Source: JAVBPB01 sp031549965 (GTDB taxonomy: Bacteria > Bacillota > Clostridia > Lachnospirales > Lachnospiraceae). From it: a stretch of DNA of 64,000 bases. The notes beneath the pieces were generated by a model. The model was not told the origin of the DNA and did not search any database. It worked only from the letters and a program-made list of their open reading frames with translations. Shown in pieces: positions 1-8,163 of the stretch. Location of the stretch: the NCBI GenBank assembly GCA_031549965.1, contig JAVBPB010000032.1:1-64000 (forward strand). Direction: 5' to 3'. Position 1 is the first letter of the stretch; the number at the start of each line of letters is the position of its first letter. Both the position numbers and the translations under genes were made by a program.

Positions 1-1
1 A

Positions 2-265
2 GAAGTAATAGTAAGCGATTTAACATATGTAAATGTAAAAGGAAAATGGAACTATATTTGTATACTAATAAACTTATATAATAGAGAAATCATAGGGTAT
101 TCGGCAGGTAAAAATAAGAATGCAGAATTGGTGTATGAAGCATTTTTAAAATCAACATGCACCTATTATTCACATCTTGGAATCGAAAAACTAAAAATGC
201 AAAGCGTCACTTTCACAACACCCACCTTAAAAAGCACAAAAAAATCATCAGGTAAACCCCAATGA
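2..265 (+). pseudogene. IS3-family transposase (OrfB) fragment, truncated
   Basis: The open frame enters from the left edge and ends at TGA 263-265. Its first ~50 residues match the integrase core (rve) of IS3-type OrfB proteins: the VSDLTYV motif holds the first catalytic Asp, followed by a WNYICILINLYNREIIGYS-type strand pattern. After about base 155 the resemblance stops: the second Asp (HTDRG-type motif) and the Glu never appear, and the frame runs into a tail that carries the dispersed repeat motif ATTCACATCTTGG (168-180) and a GCAAAGCGTCA module (about 199-209). It is therefore an inactive, 3'-truncated copy interrupted by or fused to a repeat. The 5' part lies outside the window. Confidence 0.7.
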
Positions 266-273
266 TTTTTCTC
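238..273 (-). terminator. Rho-independent terminator of the SASP gene
   Basis: Read on the minus strand just after the spore protein stop codon, a 9-bp stem AAAAATCAT/ATGATTTTT with a 13-nt loop is followed by a run of T. The stem is AT-rich, so strength is uncertain, but place and orientation fit. Confidence 0.55.
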
Positions 274-276
274 TAA

Positions 277-495
277 CTAAAGATTAGAAGTATTATTAGC
301 CATAGCTCTTTCTTGAGCAGCAATCATCTTCTTAACCATGTTACCACCAACTGAACCATTCTGATAAGAAGTTAAATCTCCATTATAACCTTGTTTTAAA
401 GGTACTCCAATTTCAGATGCCACTTCATATTTAAATCTGTTCATCGCTTCTCTAGCTTCTGGTACTGATGTGTTGTTATTATTATTACTTGCCAT
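277..495 (-). CDS. Alpha/beta-type small acid-soluble spore protein
   Basis: This is a 72-residue DNA-binding spore protein that coats and protects chromosomal DNA in the dormant spore and is degraded by the GPR protease at germination. Visible family features are a short Asn-rich N-terminus, the KYEVASEIGVPL segment that contains the GPR cleavage site, and the C-terminal NGSVGGNMVKKMIAAQE block typical of the second conserved helix. The start at 495 (MASNNNNN) is chosen over an upstream in-frame start at 510 because GGAGGAATTTATT precedes it at normal spacing. It is a single-gene unit with its own terminator. Expression in the forespore under sigma-G is expected for the family; a candidate promoter is listed separately. 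Confidence 0.93.
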   Translation of the reverse strand: MASNNNNNTSVPEAREAMNRFKYEVASEIGVPLKQGYNGDLTSYQNGSVGGNMVKKMIAAQERAMANNTSNL

Positions 496-568
496 AATAA
501 ATTCCTCCAATTCTCATTTAGAAAGAATAAAAACTCTTTCAAATAATTTGTTGTTTTTGTTACAAAGT

Positions 569-596
569 TATTATGTGCAGTAAATTAATTTAATAC
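569..596 (-). promoter_or_regulatory. Candidate sigma-G-type promoter for the SASP gene
   Basis: On the minus strand, CATAATA (plus 569-575) matches the sigma-G -10 pattern CATnnTA and GTATT (592-596) lies 16 bases upstream as a partial -35. Position and target gene fit; the -35 match is imperfect and the spacing is slightly short. Confidence 0.35.
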
Positions 597-634
597 ACTA
601 GAATCATATTCCACTGTTGGTGTATTTTTGAAAA

Positions 635-2047
635 TTATACAGGATACGCTTTATTATTAAAATCTGCTGATGCTGAATCAATTTTTGTTTTTTGTGCCTG
701 TCTGTATTTGAAAAATTCTTCTGCAACTTGTGGAAATAAAGCATAAGTTAAAACATCCTCATCCTGTTCTTTATATTGAATCATTTTTGATTCGATTTCC
801 TTTAATTCAGGTTTTAATAAATCAGCAGGTCTGCATGTAATTGGTTTTTCATTTCCAATAACCTTCTTTTGAACCTCTTTATCAAATGGCTTAATTGTTT
901 GGCCATATTTACCGCTTAAAACATCTCTGGTTTCTTTAGTTGTCATTTTATATCTTTCTCCGGCAATTACATTTAATACTGCCTGAGTTCCAACTATTTG
1001 ACTTGATGGAGTTACAAGTGGCGGTTCTCCAAAATCTTTACGTACTCTTGGAATTTCTTTTAAAACATCATAATACTTATCTTCTGCTTTTTGTTCCTTT
1101 AATTGTGAAACAAGGTTTGATAACATACCGCCTGGAACCTGATATAAAAGGGTTTTAATATCAACACCCATTACTTTTGGATTTAATAAACCAGATGTTA
1201 ATGCTTCATCTCTCATTGGTCTGAAATAATCTGCAATTTCAGCTAAAAGATTTTGATCAAATCCTGTATCATATGGTGTTCCTTTAAATGTTTCAACTAA
1301 AACTTCTGTTGCCGGCTGACTTGTTCCCATAGAAAATGGAGACATTGCCGTATCTATTACATCACATCCGGCTTCAATTGCCTTTAAATAAGTCATTGCC
1401 GCAACACCGCTTGTATAGTGGGTGTGTAATTGAATAGGAATTTTTACAGCTTTTTTAAGTGCTGTGATTAATTTTGTTGCTTCGTATGGCACCAATAATC
1501 CTGCCATGTCTTTAATACATATGGAATGAGCACCCATGCTCTCTATTCTTTTTGCCATGTTTACATAATAATCAAGTGTATATGCATCACCTAAAGTATA
1601 TGAAATAGCAATTTGAGCATGACCTTTTTCTTTATTAGATGCTTTTACCGTTGATTCTAAGTTTCTAAGATCATTTAATGCATCAAAAATTCTAATTATG
1701 TCAATACCATTTGCAATTGATTTTTGAACAAAATAATCAACCACATCATCTGCATAATGACGATATCCTAAAATATTTTGTCCTCGAAATAGCATTTGCA
1801 ATTTTGTATTTTTAAATCCATTTTTTAATTTTCTCAGTCTTTCCCATGGATCCTCTTTTAAAAATCTAAGTGAAGCATCAAATGTTGCACCTCCCCAACA
1901 TTCAACTGAATGATATCCAATCTTATCCATTTTTTCAATTATTGGAAGCATTTGCTCTGTTGTCATTCTTGTTGCAATTAAGGATTGATGTGCGTCACGT
2001 AATATAGTTTCAGTAATTAATACTGGTTTTTTTGCTTGTTCTGACAT
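635..2047 (-). CDS. oadA: Oxaloacetate decarboxylase alpha subunit / pyruvate carboxylase subunit B (carboxyltransferase)
   Basis: This 470-residue cytoplasmic biotin-dependent carboxyltransferase moves the carboxyl group between oxaloacetate/pyruvate and a biotin carrier. The TIM-barrel domain shows RDAHQS (Asp18, His20), SICIKDMAG with the Lys179 that is carbamylated in the family, and the metal-binding QLHTHYTSG (His208, His210). The C-terminal half is the usual conserved PYC_OADA domain. The biotinyl domain carried at the C-terminus of many OadA proteins is absent; a separate biotin carrier gene lies two genes upstream. An AGGAGGT ribosome site precedes the ATG. It is the last gene of the five-gene decarboxylase operon, 20 bases after the beta subunit gene. 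Confidence 0.9.
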   Translation of the reverse strand: MSEQAKKPVLITETILRDAHQSLIATRMTTEQMLPIIEKMDKIGYHSVECWGGATFDASLRFLKEDPWERLRKLKNGFKNTKLQMLFRGQNILGYRHYADDVVDYFVQKSIANGIDIIRIFDALNDLRNLESTVKASNKEKGHAQIAISYTLGDAYTLDYYVNMAKRIESMGAHSICIKDMAGLLVPYEATKLITALKKAVKIPIQLHTHYTSGVAAMTYLKAIEAGCDVIDTAMSPFSMGTSQPATEVLVETFKGTPYDTGFDQNLLAEIADYFRPMRDEALTSGLLNPKVMGVDIKTLLYQVPGGMLSNLVSQLKEQKAEDKYYDVLKEIPRVRKDFGEPPLVTPSSQIVGTQAVLNVIAGERYKMTTKETRDVLSGKYGQTIKPFDKEVQKKVIGNEKPITCRPADLLKPELKEIESKMIQYKEQDEDVLTYALFPQVAEEFFKYRQAQKTKIDSASADFNNKAYPV

Positions 2048-2067
2048 TTTTTACCTCCTGAATTAGT

Positions 2068-3222
2068 TTATACACCAAATATAGAAAGGAACACACCTGC
2101 TACAACTGCTGTTCCGATAACGCCGGCAACATTTGGCCCCATTGCATGCATTAATAAGAAGTTGGTTGGATCTTCTTCTGCACCGACCTTTTGTGATACT
2201 CTGGCTGCCATTGGAACTGCTGATACACCGGCTGAACCAATAAGCGGATTAATTTTACCACCTGATAATTTGCACATTAATTTTCCGAATAAAATTCCTG
2301 CTGCTGTACCAAATGCAAATGCTACTAATCCTAATACTACTATTTTAAGTGTTGATGCATTTAAAAATGCTTCAGCACTTGTTGTTGCACCTACTGATGT
2401 TCCAAGCAATACTATAACTATATACATAAGTGCTGTTGAAGCTGTTTCTGCTAATTGTTTTGTAGATGCACATTCTCTAAATAAATTACCAAGCATTAAC
2501 ATACCTACAAGCGGTGCTGTTTCTGGTAATAATAATACAACCACTATAGTTATGATAATTGGAAATAATATTTTTTCAAGCTTGGAAACAGGTCTTAATT
2601 GTTCCATCTTAATAGCTCTTTCTTTTTTAGTTGTAAGCAATTTCATAATTGGCGGTTGAATAATCGGAACTAATGACATATAAGAATATGCCGCCACCGC
2701 AATTGGCCCCATTAAATGAGGTGCTAGTTTTGAAGCTAAGAATATTGAAGTTGGTCCATCAGCTCCTCCAATAATTGATATTGCAGCGGCTGCTCCATCT
2801 TCAAATCCCAAAAACAATGCACCAATGTATGCAAAAAATATACCAAATTGTGCGGCTGCTCCAAGTAAAAAGCTTCTTGGATTAGCAATTAGTGGACCAA
2901 AGTCAGTTAAGGCTCCTACGCCTAAAAATATAAGAGATGGCCAGATTCCCCATTTATCTCCTAAATAAAAGTAATATAATAATCCGCCTGCCACTTCATT
3001 CCCAAATGAATCTACCGATGGTGCAGCCATAATTCCTGGAAAAAGATTTACTAATAGCATACCAAATGAAATTGGCACTAATAGTAATGGCTCAAACCCA
3101 CGACCAATTGCCAAATATAAAAAAACTAATGCTACTGCAATCATTATGTAATTTCCAGCAGTAAGATTACTAAATGCCGTTTGCGAAGCCAGATTTTGAA
3201 ATGTTTCTATAATGTAATCCAT
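2068..3222 (-). CDS. oadB: Sodium-translocating decarboxylase beta subunit
   Basis: This 384-residue integral membrane protein is the carboxybiotin decarboxylase and Na+ pump of the OadB/MmdB/GcdB family. It contains about ten hydrophobic segments and the family hallmark stretches GIWPSLIFLGVGALTDFGPL, SIIGGADGPTSIF (with the Asp essential in characterised homologues) and NPLIGSAGVSAVPMAARVSQ. The length is normal for the family. A GGGAGG site lies upstream of the ATG. It decarboxylates carboxybiotin on the carrier protein and exports Na+, so it couples whichever carboxyltransferase loads the biotin to a sodium gradient. Confidence 0.93.
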   Translation of the reverse strand: MDYIIETFQNLASQTAFSNLTAGNYIMIAVALVFLYLAIGRGFEPLLLVPISFGMLLVNLFPGIMAAPSVDSFGNEVAGGLLYYFYLGDKWGIWPSLIFLGVGALTDFGPLIANPRSFLLGAAAQFGIFFAYIGALFLGFEDGAAAAISIIGGADGPTSIFLASKLAPHLMGPIAVAAYSYMSLVPIIQPPIMKLLTTKKERAIKMEQLRPVSKLEKILFPIIITIVVVLLLPETAPLVGMLMLGNLFRECASTKQLAETASTALMYIVIVLLGTSVGATTSAEAFLNASTLKIVVLGLVAFAFGTAAGILFGKLMCKLSGGKINPLIGSAGVSAVPMAARVSQKVGAEEDPTNFLLMHAMGPNVAGVIGTAVVAGVFLSIFGV

Positions 3223-3303
3223 TTAATTGTTAACCTCCCGTTATTATTTGGGGATTTTACATTTTTATAATTGCAATAAATTGCAATGTAAGCTCTGCAA
3301 ATC

Positions 3304-3678
3304 CTAGTTTAATGATGCTAATAACTCGCCAGCTTCTACCGTTTGCCCAACAGTTACATTAATACTAGCTATTGTTCCATCTTCTGGTGCTACAATTTCA
3401 TTTTCCATTTTCATTGCTTCTAATATTAAAATTACCTGTCCCTTTTTAATAGCTGTGCCAGCACTTGCTTTTACTTGAAGTATTTTTCCAGGCATAGGGG
3501 ATGATATCTTTGTAGTTCCTGCATTTCCTGTACTAGGAGACTCTTTTTTTTGTACTGGTTTAGAAACTGGTTTAGGTGTTGAAGTAGCTGCATTTGGCGT
3601 TGAAACTGCTCCTTCTACTAATTCTTCAACTTCAACATCATATTCATTTCCATTTACTGTAATTCTATATTTTTTCAT
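3304..3678 (-). CDS. Biotin carboxyl carrier protein of the Na+ decarboxylase
   Basis: This 124-residue carrier protein has a short N-terminal strand region, a Pro/Ala/Thr/Lys-rich flexible linker (residues 24-56) and a C-terminal biotinyl domain with the EAMKMEN motif; Lys90 is the predicted biotinylation site. The start at 3678 (MKKYRITVNG) follows CAGGAGGATATAT; a longer in-frame start at 3708 would overlap the preceding gamma-subunit gene and has no comparable ribosome site. The protein shuttles carboxybiotin between the cytoplasmic carboxyltransferases and the membrane beta subunit. It corresponds to MmdC/GcdC carriers or to the detached biotin domain of OadA. Confidence 0.92.
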   Translation of the reverse strand: MKKYRITVNGNEYDVEVEELVEGAVSTPNAATSTPKPVSKPVQKKESPSTGNAGTTKISSPMPGKILQVKASAGTAIKKGQVILILEAMKMENEIVAPEDGTIASINVTVGQTVEAGELLASLN

Positions 3679-3692
3679 ATATATCCTCCTGT

Positions 3693-4055
3693 TTAGGCAT
3701 TTTGCCATTTACTTTTATTAACTTTTTTAATACTTTTAACAACTAAACCATTATTAGGTATTGTTATATTTTTTTCTTCCTCAATAACGCATTTTAGTGC
3801 TGCCATAATTACTGCCACTAATTCTAAATCATCTACAACTTCTTCCTCGTTTTGAATTATATGTGATATGGCATTATCCATTGCAATTGGAGAAATTGTT
3901 TTAATTTCATTTTTCTTCTTAATTTTTTCTTCAAGCATTGGTATATATTTAAATAATCCAATTAATAATGAAATCAGTATTAATACTACAAAAACTGTAC
4001 CCATACCAAGTATGGTGTTTAATGTACCCTTTTCTGCTATTTCCCAAAATGTCAT
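3693..4055 (-). CDS. oadG: Sodium pump decarboxylase gamma subunit (OadG family)
   Basis: This 120-residue small membrane subunit has one N-terminal transmembrane segment (about residues 12-34) followed by a charged cytoplasmic tail ending ...VNKSKWQNA. OadG/MmdD proteins anchor and assemble the carboxyltransferase onto the beta subunit. The ATG at 4055 is preferred over a GTG at 4064 because the GTG is part of the AGAGGTG ribosome site itself. The gene lies between the carboxyltransferase and biotin carrier genes, the order usual for such clusters. Confidence 0.8.
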   Translation of the reverse strand: MTFWEIAEKGTLNTILGMGTVFVVLILISLLIGLFKYIPMLEEKIKKKNEIKTISPIAMDNAISHIIQNEEEVVDDLELVAVIMAALKCVIEEEKNITIPNNGLVVKSIKKVNKSKWQNA

Positions 4056-4070
4056 ATTATTCACCTCTTT

Positions 4071-5522
4071 TTATTTGGTACTATGTTTTTTATTTGGACG
4101 CCCTTCTCTCTTTGTAAATAACATCTCAAAAGCATATATCAAACGCTGTCTGGTTTGATCTGCTTCAATAATATCATCCACATACCCTCTCTTTGCTGCA
4201 CTTAGAGGACTTGATTGAATAGTTTTATATTCATCTGCCTTTTTCTTAATTGAATCTGGTATATTTTTAGAATTGTTAATTTCATCTGCATAAATAATCT
4301 TTACCGCTGATTCTGAATCCATCATGCCAATTTCTGCATCTTCAAAAGCAAATACCATATCTGCACCTATATGTTTACTGTTCATGGCTATATACGCACT
4401 GCCATATGCTTTTCCAATAATTAAGTTAACCTTTGGAATAGTAGCATTAGAAAAAGTATGTGTAAGTTTTGCACAAGCCTTTAAAATATGTTTTTCTTCC
4501 TCTACTGTAGCCTTAAAGCCCACTACATTAGTAAGTGTTAAAACAGGAATATTAAATGCATCACAAAAGCTAAGGAATTTAGATGCTTTTTCACACCCAC
4601 CGCTTGTTAAAACAGTGTCAAATTTTACCTTTGATTTAAGCTCATCATCTAAAATCTCTGATCTGTTAGCTATAGCTCCAACTGTGTTTCCATTAAGTCT
4701 TATAAAGCCTGTTACCATTTCTTTTGCAAAATTACTCTTTACTTCCATAAAGAAATTATCATCTGATATCTCTTTTAGTATTATTGATGTATCATTAATT
4801 TGGGAAATATTAACCAGTCTATTTAAATTATCTTCACATTCACCAAAAGATTGATCATCTTCATTATTTGCAGGTATTAATGAAATTAATGTTCTGATTT
4901 TATTAAGTACTGCCAAATCATCTGTCTCTACAAAATCTACATTACCCGCAGTTTCACTTTGAAATTTTGATGAAGATGTATCATTTTTAGAAATATAATT
5001 ACCATCTAGTACATTAGGTGAATTAACAAATAGCTTTGATGTTTTTTCAGTCATAAACGTAAAATCAGATAGTTCCGAAATTAAAGCAGCTCCTCCTCCA
5101 CAACTTCCAAATATTGCCGATATTTGAGGTATTACTCCTGATGCCAGTGTTTGTTGCAAATACATTTCTCCAAATGCATTTAATGCATCAGTTGCCTCTT
5201 GTAATCTAATGCCTTTTGAATCAATCAATCCAATTACCGGTGCTCCTACTTTTAATGCAAGTTCGTAAATTCTAAGAATTTTTTTAACGTGCATTTCTCC
5301 CATAGTTCCACCAAGTGTAGTTGCATCTTGACTATAGACATAAACAAGATTACCGTCAATGACTCCGTATCCTGTGATTACGCCATCGGCAGGGGCTTCT
5401 TTTTCTAATAAGTTAAAATCAGTATTTCTTTTTGTTACATACGCACCAATTTCAACAAAACTATAGTCATCAAGCAAAGAAGTTATTCTCTCTTTTGCTG
5501 ATAGTTGTGCCATATTGCTCAT
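4071..5522 (-). CDS. Acyl-CoA carboxyltransferase subunit (methylmalonyl-CoA decarboxylase alpha / PCC-beta like)
   Basis: This 483-residue protein belongs to the crotonase-fold acyl-CoA carboxyltransferase family (MmdA, propionyl-CoA carboxylase beta, AccDA). N- and C-domain signatures are visible: the LGGTMGEMHVKKI and GLIDSKGIRLQEA stretches, the oxyanion-hole SCGGGAAL in the N-domain, and GKAYGSAYIAMNSKHIGADM in the C-domain. It should transfer a carboxyl group from an acyl-CoA to the biotin carrier, or the reverse. At 483 residues it is slightly short for MmdA, and the substrate cannot be told from sequence. It is the first gene of the operon; GGAGGG lies six bases before the ATG and a good sigma-A promoter is found upstream. 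Confidence 0.85.
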   Translation of the reverse strand: MSNMAQLSAKERITSLLDDYSFVEIGAYVTKRNTDFNLLEKEAPADGVITGYGVIDGNLVYVYSQDATTLGGTMGEMHVKKILRIYELALKVGAPVIGLIDSKGIRLQEATDALNAFGEMYLQQTLASGVIPQISAIFGSCGGGAALISELSDFTFMTEKTSKLFVNSPNVLDGNYISKNDTSSSKFQSETAGNVDFVETDDLAVLNKIRTLISLIPANNEDDQSFGECEDNLNRLVNISQINDTSIILKEISDDNFFMEVKSNFAKEMVTGFIRLNGNTVGAIANRSEILDDELKSKVKFDTVLTSGGCEKASKFLSFCDAFNIPVLTLTNVVGFKATVEEEKHILKACAKLTHTFSNATIPKVNLIIGKAYGSAYIAMNSKHIGADMVFAFEDAEIGMMDSESAVKIIYADEINNSKNIPDSIKKKADEYKTIQSSPLSAAKRGYVDDIIEADQTRQRLIYAFEMLFTKREGRPNKKHSTK

Positions 5523-5578
5523 ATTTGACCCTCCGTTTACTTTATTTAATAATATAAAAGAAAAAATATTCCATTATA

Positions 5579-5607
5579 ATTGTACAACTTTTACGAAAAA
5601 TTTTCAA
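5579..5607 (-). promoter_or_regulatory. Sigma-A-type promoter of the Na+ decarboxylase operon
   Basis: On the minus strand, TTGAAA (plus 5602-5607) and TACAAT (5579-5584) are separated by exactly 17 bases. The -10 lies about 57 bases before the ATG of the first gene. Confidence 0.7.
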
Positions 5608-5694
5608 GACATTTATGAATTTTAGGTAATCTTCATATAAAGTTTATCTTTATTTAATGATTGGCTTATAACTAATACACTTGACATACAACGT

Positions 5695-5727
5695 TAAAAG
5701 GAGCTATAAAATATAGCTCCTTTTTTA
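5695..5727. terminator. Hairpin terminator after chemoreceptor gene
   Basis: AAAGGAGCTATA and TATAGCTCCTTT form a 12-bp stem around a short loop, with T runs on the plus strand and a shorter one on the minus strand. It lies directly after the stop of the minus-strand chemoreceptor. Confidence 0.7.
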
Positions 5728-7773
5728 TTATACTTTAAACTGTTTAACTACTTCATTTAATTGTTCTGCCATTTGTATTTGTTCATTTGACATTTTGCCA
5801 ACTTCCACTAATAAGTCAGAGACTTTTACAATATTATCAACAATTTGATTTGTATTTTCAACTGTTGCCTGAGATTCTTCTGCAACACTATTAATTGCAT
5901 TAGAAACCTCCTCCATAGTCTTATTAATATTAGTAGCCATTTCAGCAATGTCATCTGATACTGAATTAATACTGTTTGCATCTTTACCATATTGAATACT
6001 TGATTTTACAAACATATCATAATCAAGACGAACTGTATCATCAATAAAACCTAATAAATCTTGACTACTTTCTAATAATTTTGCAACAACTTGCTGAATG
6101 CTTACAATTGTACCTTTTATAGTATTGGCTGTTTCTGAACTTTGTTCTGCTAAAGTTCTTACCTCTTCTGCTACAACAGCAAAACCTTTACCCTGTTCAC
6201 CAGCTCTGGCAGCTTCAATTGAAGCATTAAGGGATAATAAATTGGTTTGGGCAGAAATACTAAAAATACTATCAGCCATAATTTTAATTTCATCTACCAC
6301 TTTAGCCTGTTTTATAAGTTCTTGAATTCTTGCTTGTTTTTCTTTGTAAATCATATTAGACTTATCACTAGATTCCTGACTTGACTTTTTCAATTTATTA
6401 GCACTATCTAATACTTCCTGAGAAACCATGCTTCCTTCTTTAGATTTTTTATTTAATACCGTAACACTGTTTCCTACTTCAGTTGTAGCTGCTGATACTT
6501 GTTCAGTAGCTGCACTTGATGTTTGTACACTGTCTGATATATTCTTTATTGATTCATCAATCAATAAAAATTCGTGAGAAGCTTTCTCTGTAACTTCTGA
6601 TAAGTGATTACTTGAAGAAGTAATATGTTCTGCATTAGATTTTAACATTGTAATTATCTGATGCATATTTGAAATCATTTTGTTTAAATGATTTGCCATT
6701 TGTCCAAATTCATCATGAGATTTTATTTCTATATGACCAGTTAAATCTCCTTCAGCACCCAAATTAGCAAATTGATTTACCTTTAAAATATTTTTCTTTA
6801 AATATCTAGTCAACATAAAAACACAAACTGTAATTATTAATATTGAAAACAATGTAATTATAGCCATTTTTAAAATTAACCCATTAGATTCCTCATAATA
6901 CTCTGCTTCCGTTATAGCTGCAATAATAGTCCAATCTACCCCTGGTACTTTTTGGTAATAAATAATATATGATTTATTTCCCATTTTAGTAACAGTATGT
7001 CCACTTCCATTACTTAGAACTTTTTCTCCTAACTTTGCTATGTTAGGATCTGGATCTTCATTCATTTTTAACTTCATTATTTTTTGTTCTGCCGCTACTA
7101 AATATGTACCATCCTTATCAAGTAAAAATGCCTTGCCCGTTTTACCAATTTTCACTTCAGAAATCATCTTCTGAATATTACTTAAATTCATGTCAGAAGT
7201 TACAACACCCATGAATTGATTATTAGAATCTAAAATTTGAGAAACCGCTGAAACCATTGCAACGCCCAATGTTTCATCGAAAAATGCTTGTGACCATACT
7301 GTACTTTGCGAATTTTTACCCAAAATATACCAATCAGTTGTTGGATAGTTATATTCATCCGTTTCATATTCATGTGTTACCTGAATTTGGTCAGATTCCT
7401 TATATAAATAAGGACCCACATATTTTTTGTTAGAATCAAATTTATATGGTTCAAACCATATACCTGTACCAAAAGTGTACTCATTCTTTGACAATAGATT
7501 TTTTGCAGTATTTGTATATTCTTCTACTGTATTTATTGTTCCTAAAGAAGAAATAATTTGAGATAAGCTTGAGGCAATATTGGCTGATTCTTTTACCTCC
7601 ATCTGAATCCTATTTATTTCTCTTCCAATTAGATATTCCATTTTTTCTTCTGCCTCTTTAGCTATTGCATTCCTACTGCTAAAGTAGCTTAACATTGTTA
7701 ATCCAATTGTTGCTATAAATACTACTGGCAAAACTGTAATTAATACCCTTGTGGATATTTTTTTAATTTTCAT
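5728..7773 (-). CDS. Methyl-accepting chemotaxis protein, Cache-type sensor
   Basis: This 681-residue transmembrane chemoreceptor has an N-terminal TM segment (about residues 10-30), a large extracytoplasmic dCache-like region (about 35-300, with PTTDWYILGKNSQSTVWSQ-type pockets and FMGVVTSDMNL), a second TM (about 305-325), HAMP, and a C-terminal signalling bundle. The hairpin tip holds the conserved EAARAGEQGKGFAVVAEEVR block that contacts CheA/CheW. Downstream of the tip is an extra helical stretch with DYDMF and YGKDAN, also seen in the receptor at 28236. A GGAGG ribosome site precedes the ATG. No ligand can be assigned; such sensors often bind amino or organic acids. Confidence 0.92.
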   Translation of the reverse strand: MKIKKISTRVLITVLPVVFIATIGLTMLSYFSSRNAIAKEAEEKMEYLIGREINRIQMEVKESANIASSLSQIISSLGTINTVEEYTNTAKNLLSKNEYTFGTGIWFEPYKFDSNKKYVGPYLYKESDQIQVTHEYETDEYNYPTTDWYILGKNSQSTVWSQAFFDETLGVAMVSAVSQILDSNNQFMGVVTSDMNLSNIQKMISEVKIGKTGKAFLLDKDGTYLVAAEQKIMKLKMNEDPDPNIAKLGEKVLSNGSGHTVTKMGNKSYIIYYQKVPGVDWTIIAAITEAEYYEESNGLILKMAIITLFSILIITVCVFMLTRYLKKNILKVNQFANLGAEGDLTGHIEIKSHDEFGQMANHLNKMISNMHQIITMLKSNAEHITSSSNHLSEVTEKASHEFLLIDESIKNISDSVQTSSAATEQVSAATTEVGNSVTVLNKKSKEGSMVSQEVLDSANKLKKSSQESSDKSNMIYKEKQARIQELIKQAKVVDEIKIMADSIFSISAQTNLLSLNASIEAARAGEQGKGFAVVAEEVRTLAEQSSETANTIKGTIVSIQQVVAKLLESSQDLLGFIDDTVRLDYDMFVKSSIQYGKDANSINSVSDDIAEMATNINKTMEEVSNAINSVAEESQATVENTNQIVDNIVKVSDLLVEVGKMSNEQIQMAEQLNEVVKQFKV

Positions 7774-8161
7774 AAATTATCCTCCTTATAGTATTTTTCT
7801 ACACAAAATTGTGCATATTGCATATATATCTCTAAGTATAACATTATAAAAATCTACTGTCAATATTCTAAAAATGTTGTAAAATTGTAATTTTTGTATA
7901 AAATTAATATATATTAGTTAAAACAAGCGTTTTTATGCAATCTTTTGTTGAATTTGGTTAAATTTACGTTTTTAAATATTAATCTATGTATTTTCATCTA
8001 TTTGCACCAAGATGTAAATTATATGGCTGTAAAGAGTCAAAAGACTAAAAGCAAAGCGTCAGTAGGACAAAAACCCTAATTCAGCGACATTGGCTTTGAA
8101 TAGTAACTAAAAACCATAGTTTGTTTCCAAGAACTTAATGTCTTTTCACAGCCATATTTAA
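7774..8161. other. Long intergenic region holding a hairpin repeat
   Basis: This stretch between two minus-strand genes encodes no convincing protein. The left part (7774-8000) is plain AT-rich leader of the chemoreceptor. The right part (about 8007-8163) is a repeat copy described separately. Confidence 0.6.
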
Positions 8162-8163
8162 TT
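8007..8163. repeat. Modular hairpin repeat, copy A
   Basis: Outer arms ATATGGCTGT (8021-8030) and ACAGCCATAT (8148-8157) pair, with further imperfect pairing outside and inside. The left edge carries CCAAGATGTAAAT (8007-8019), a one-base variant of the motif in copies B and D. The interior has the CTAAAAGCAAAGCGTCAG module (8045-8062), a CCCTAATTCA stretch also found (as CCTTAATTCA) beside copy C, and a degenerate version of the B/C core around CCATAGTTTG. It abuts the stop of the carboxypeptidase gene and may also act as its terminator. Confidence 0.6.
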
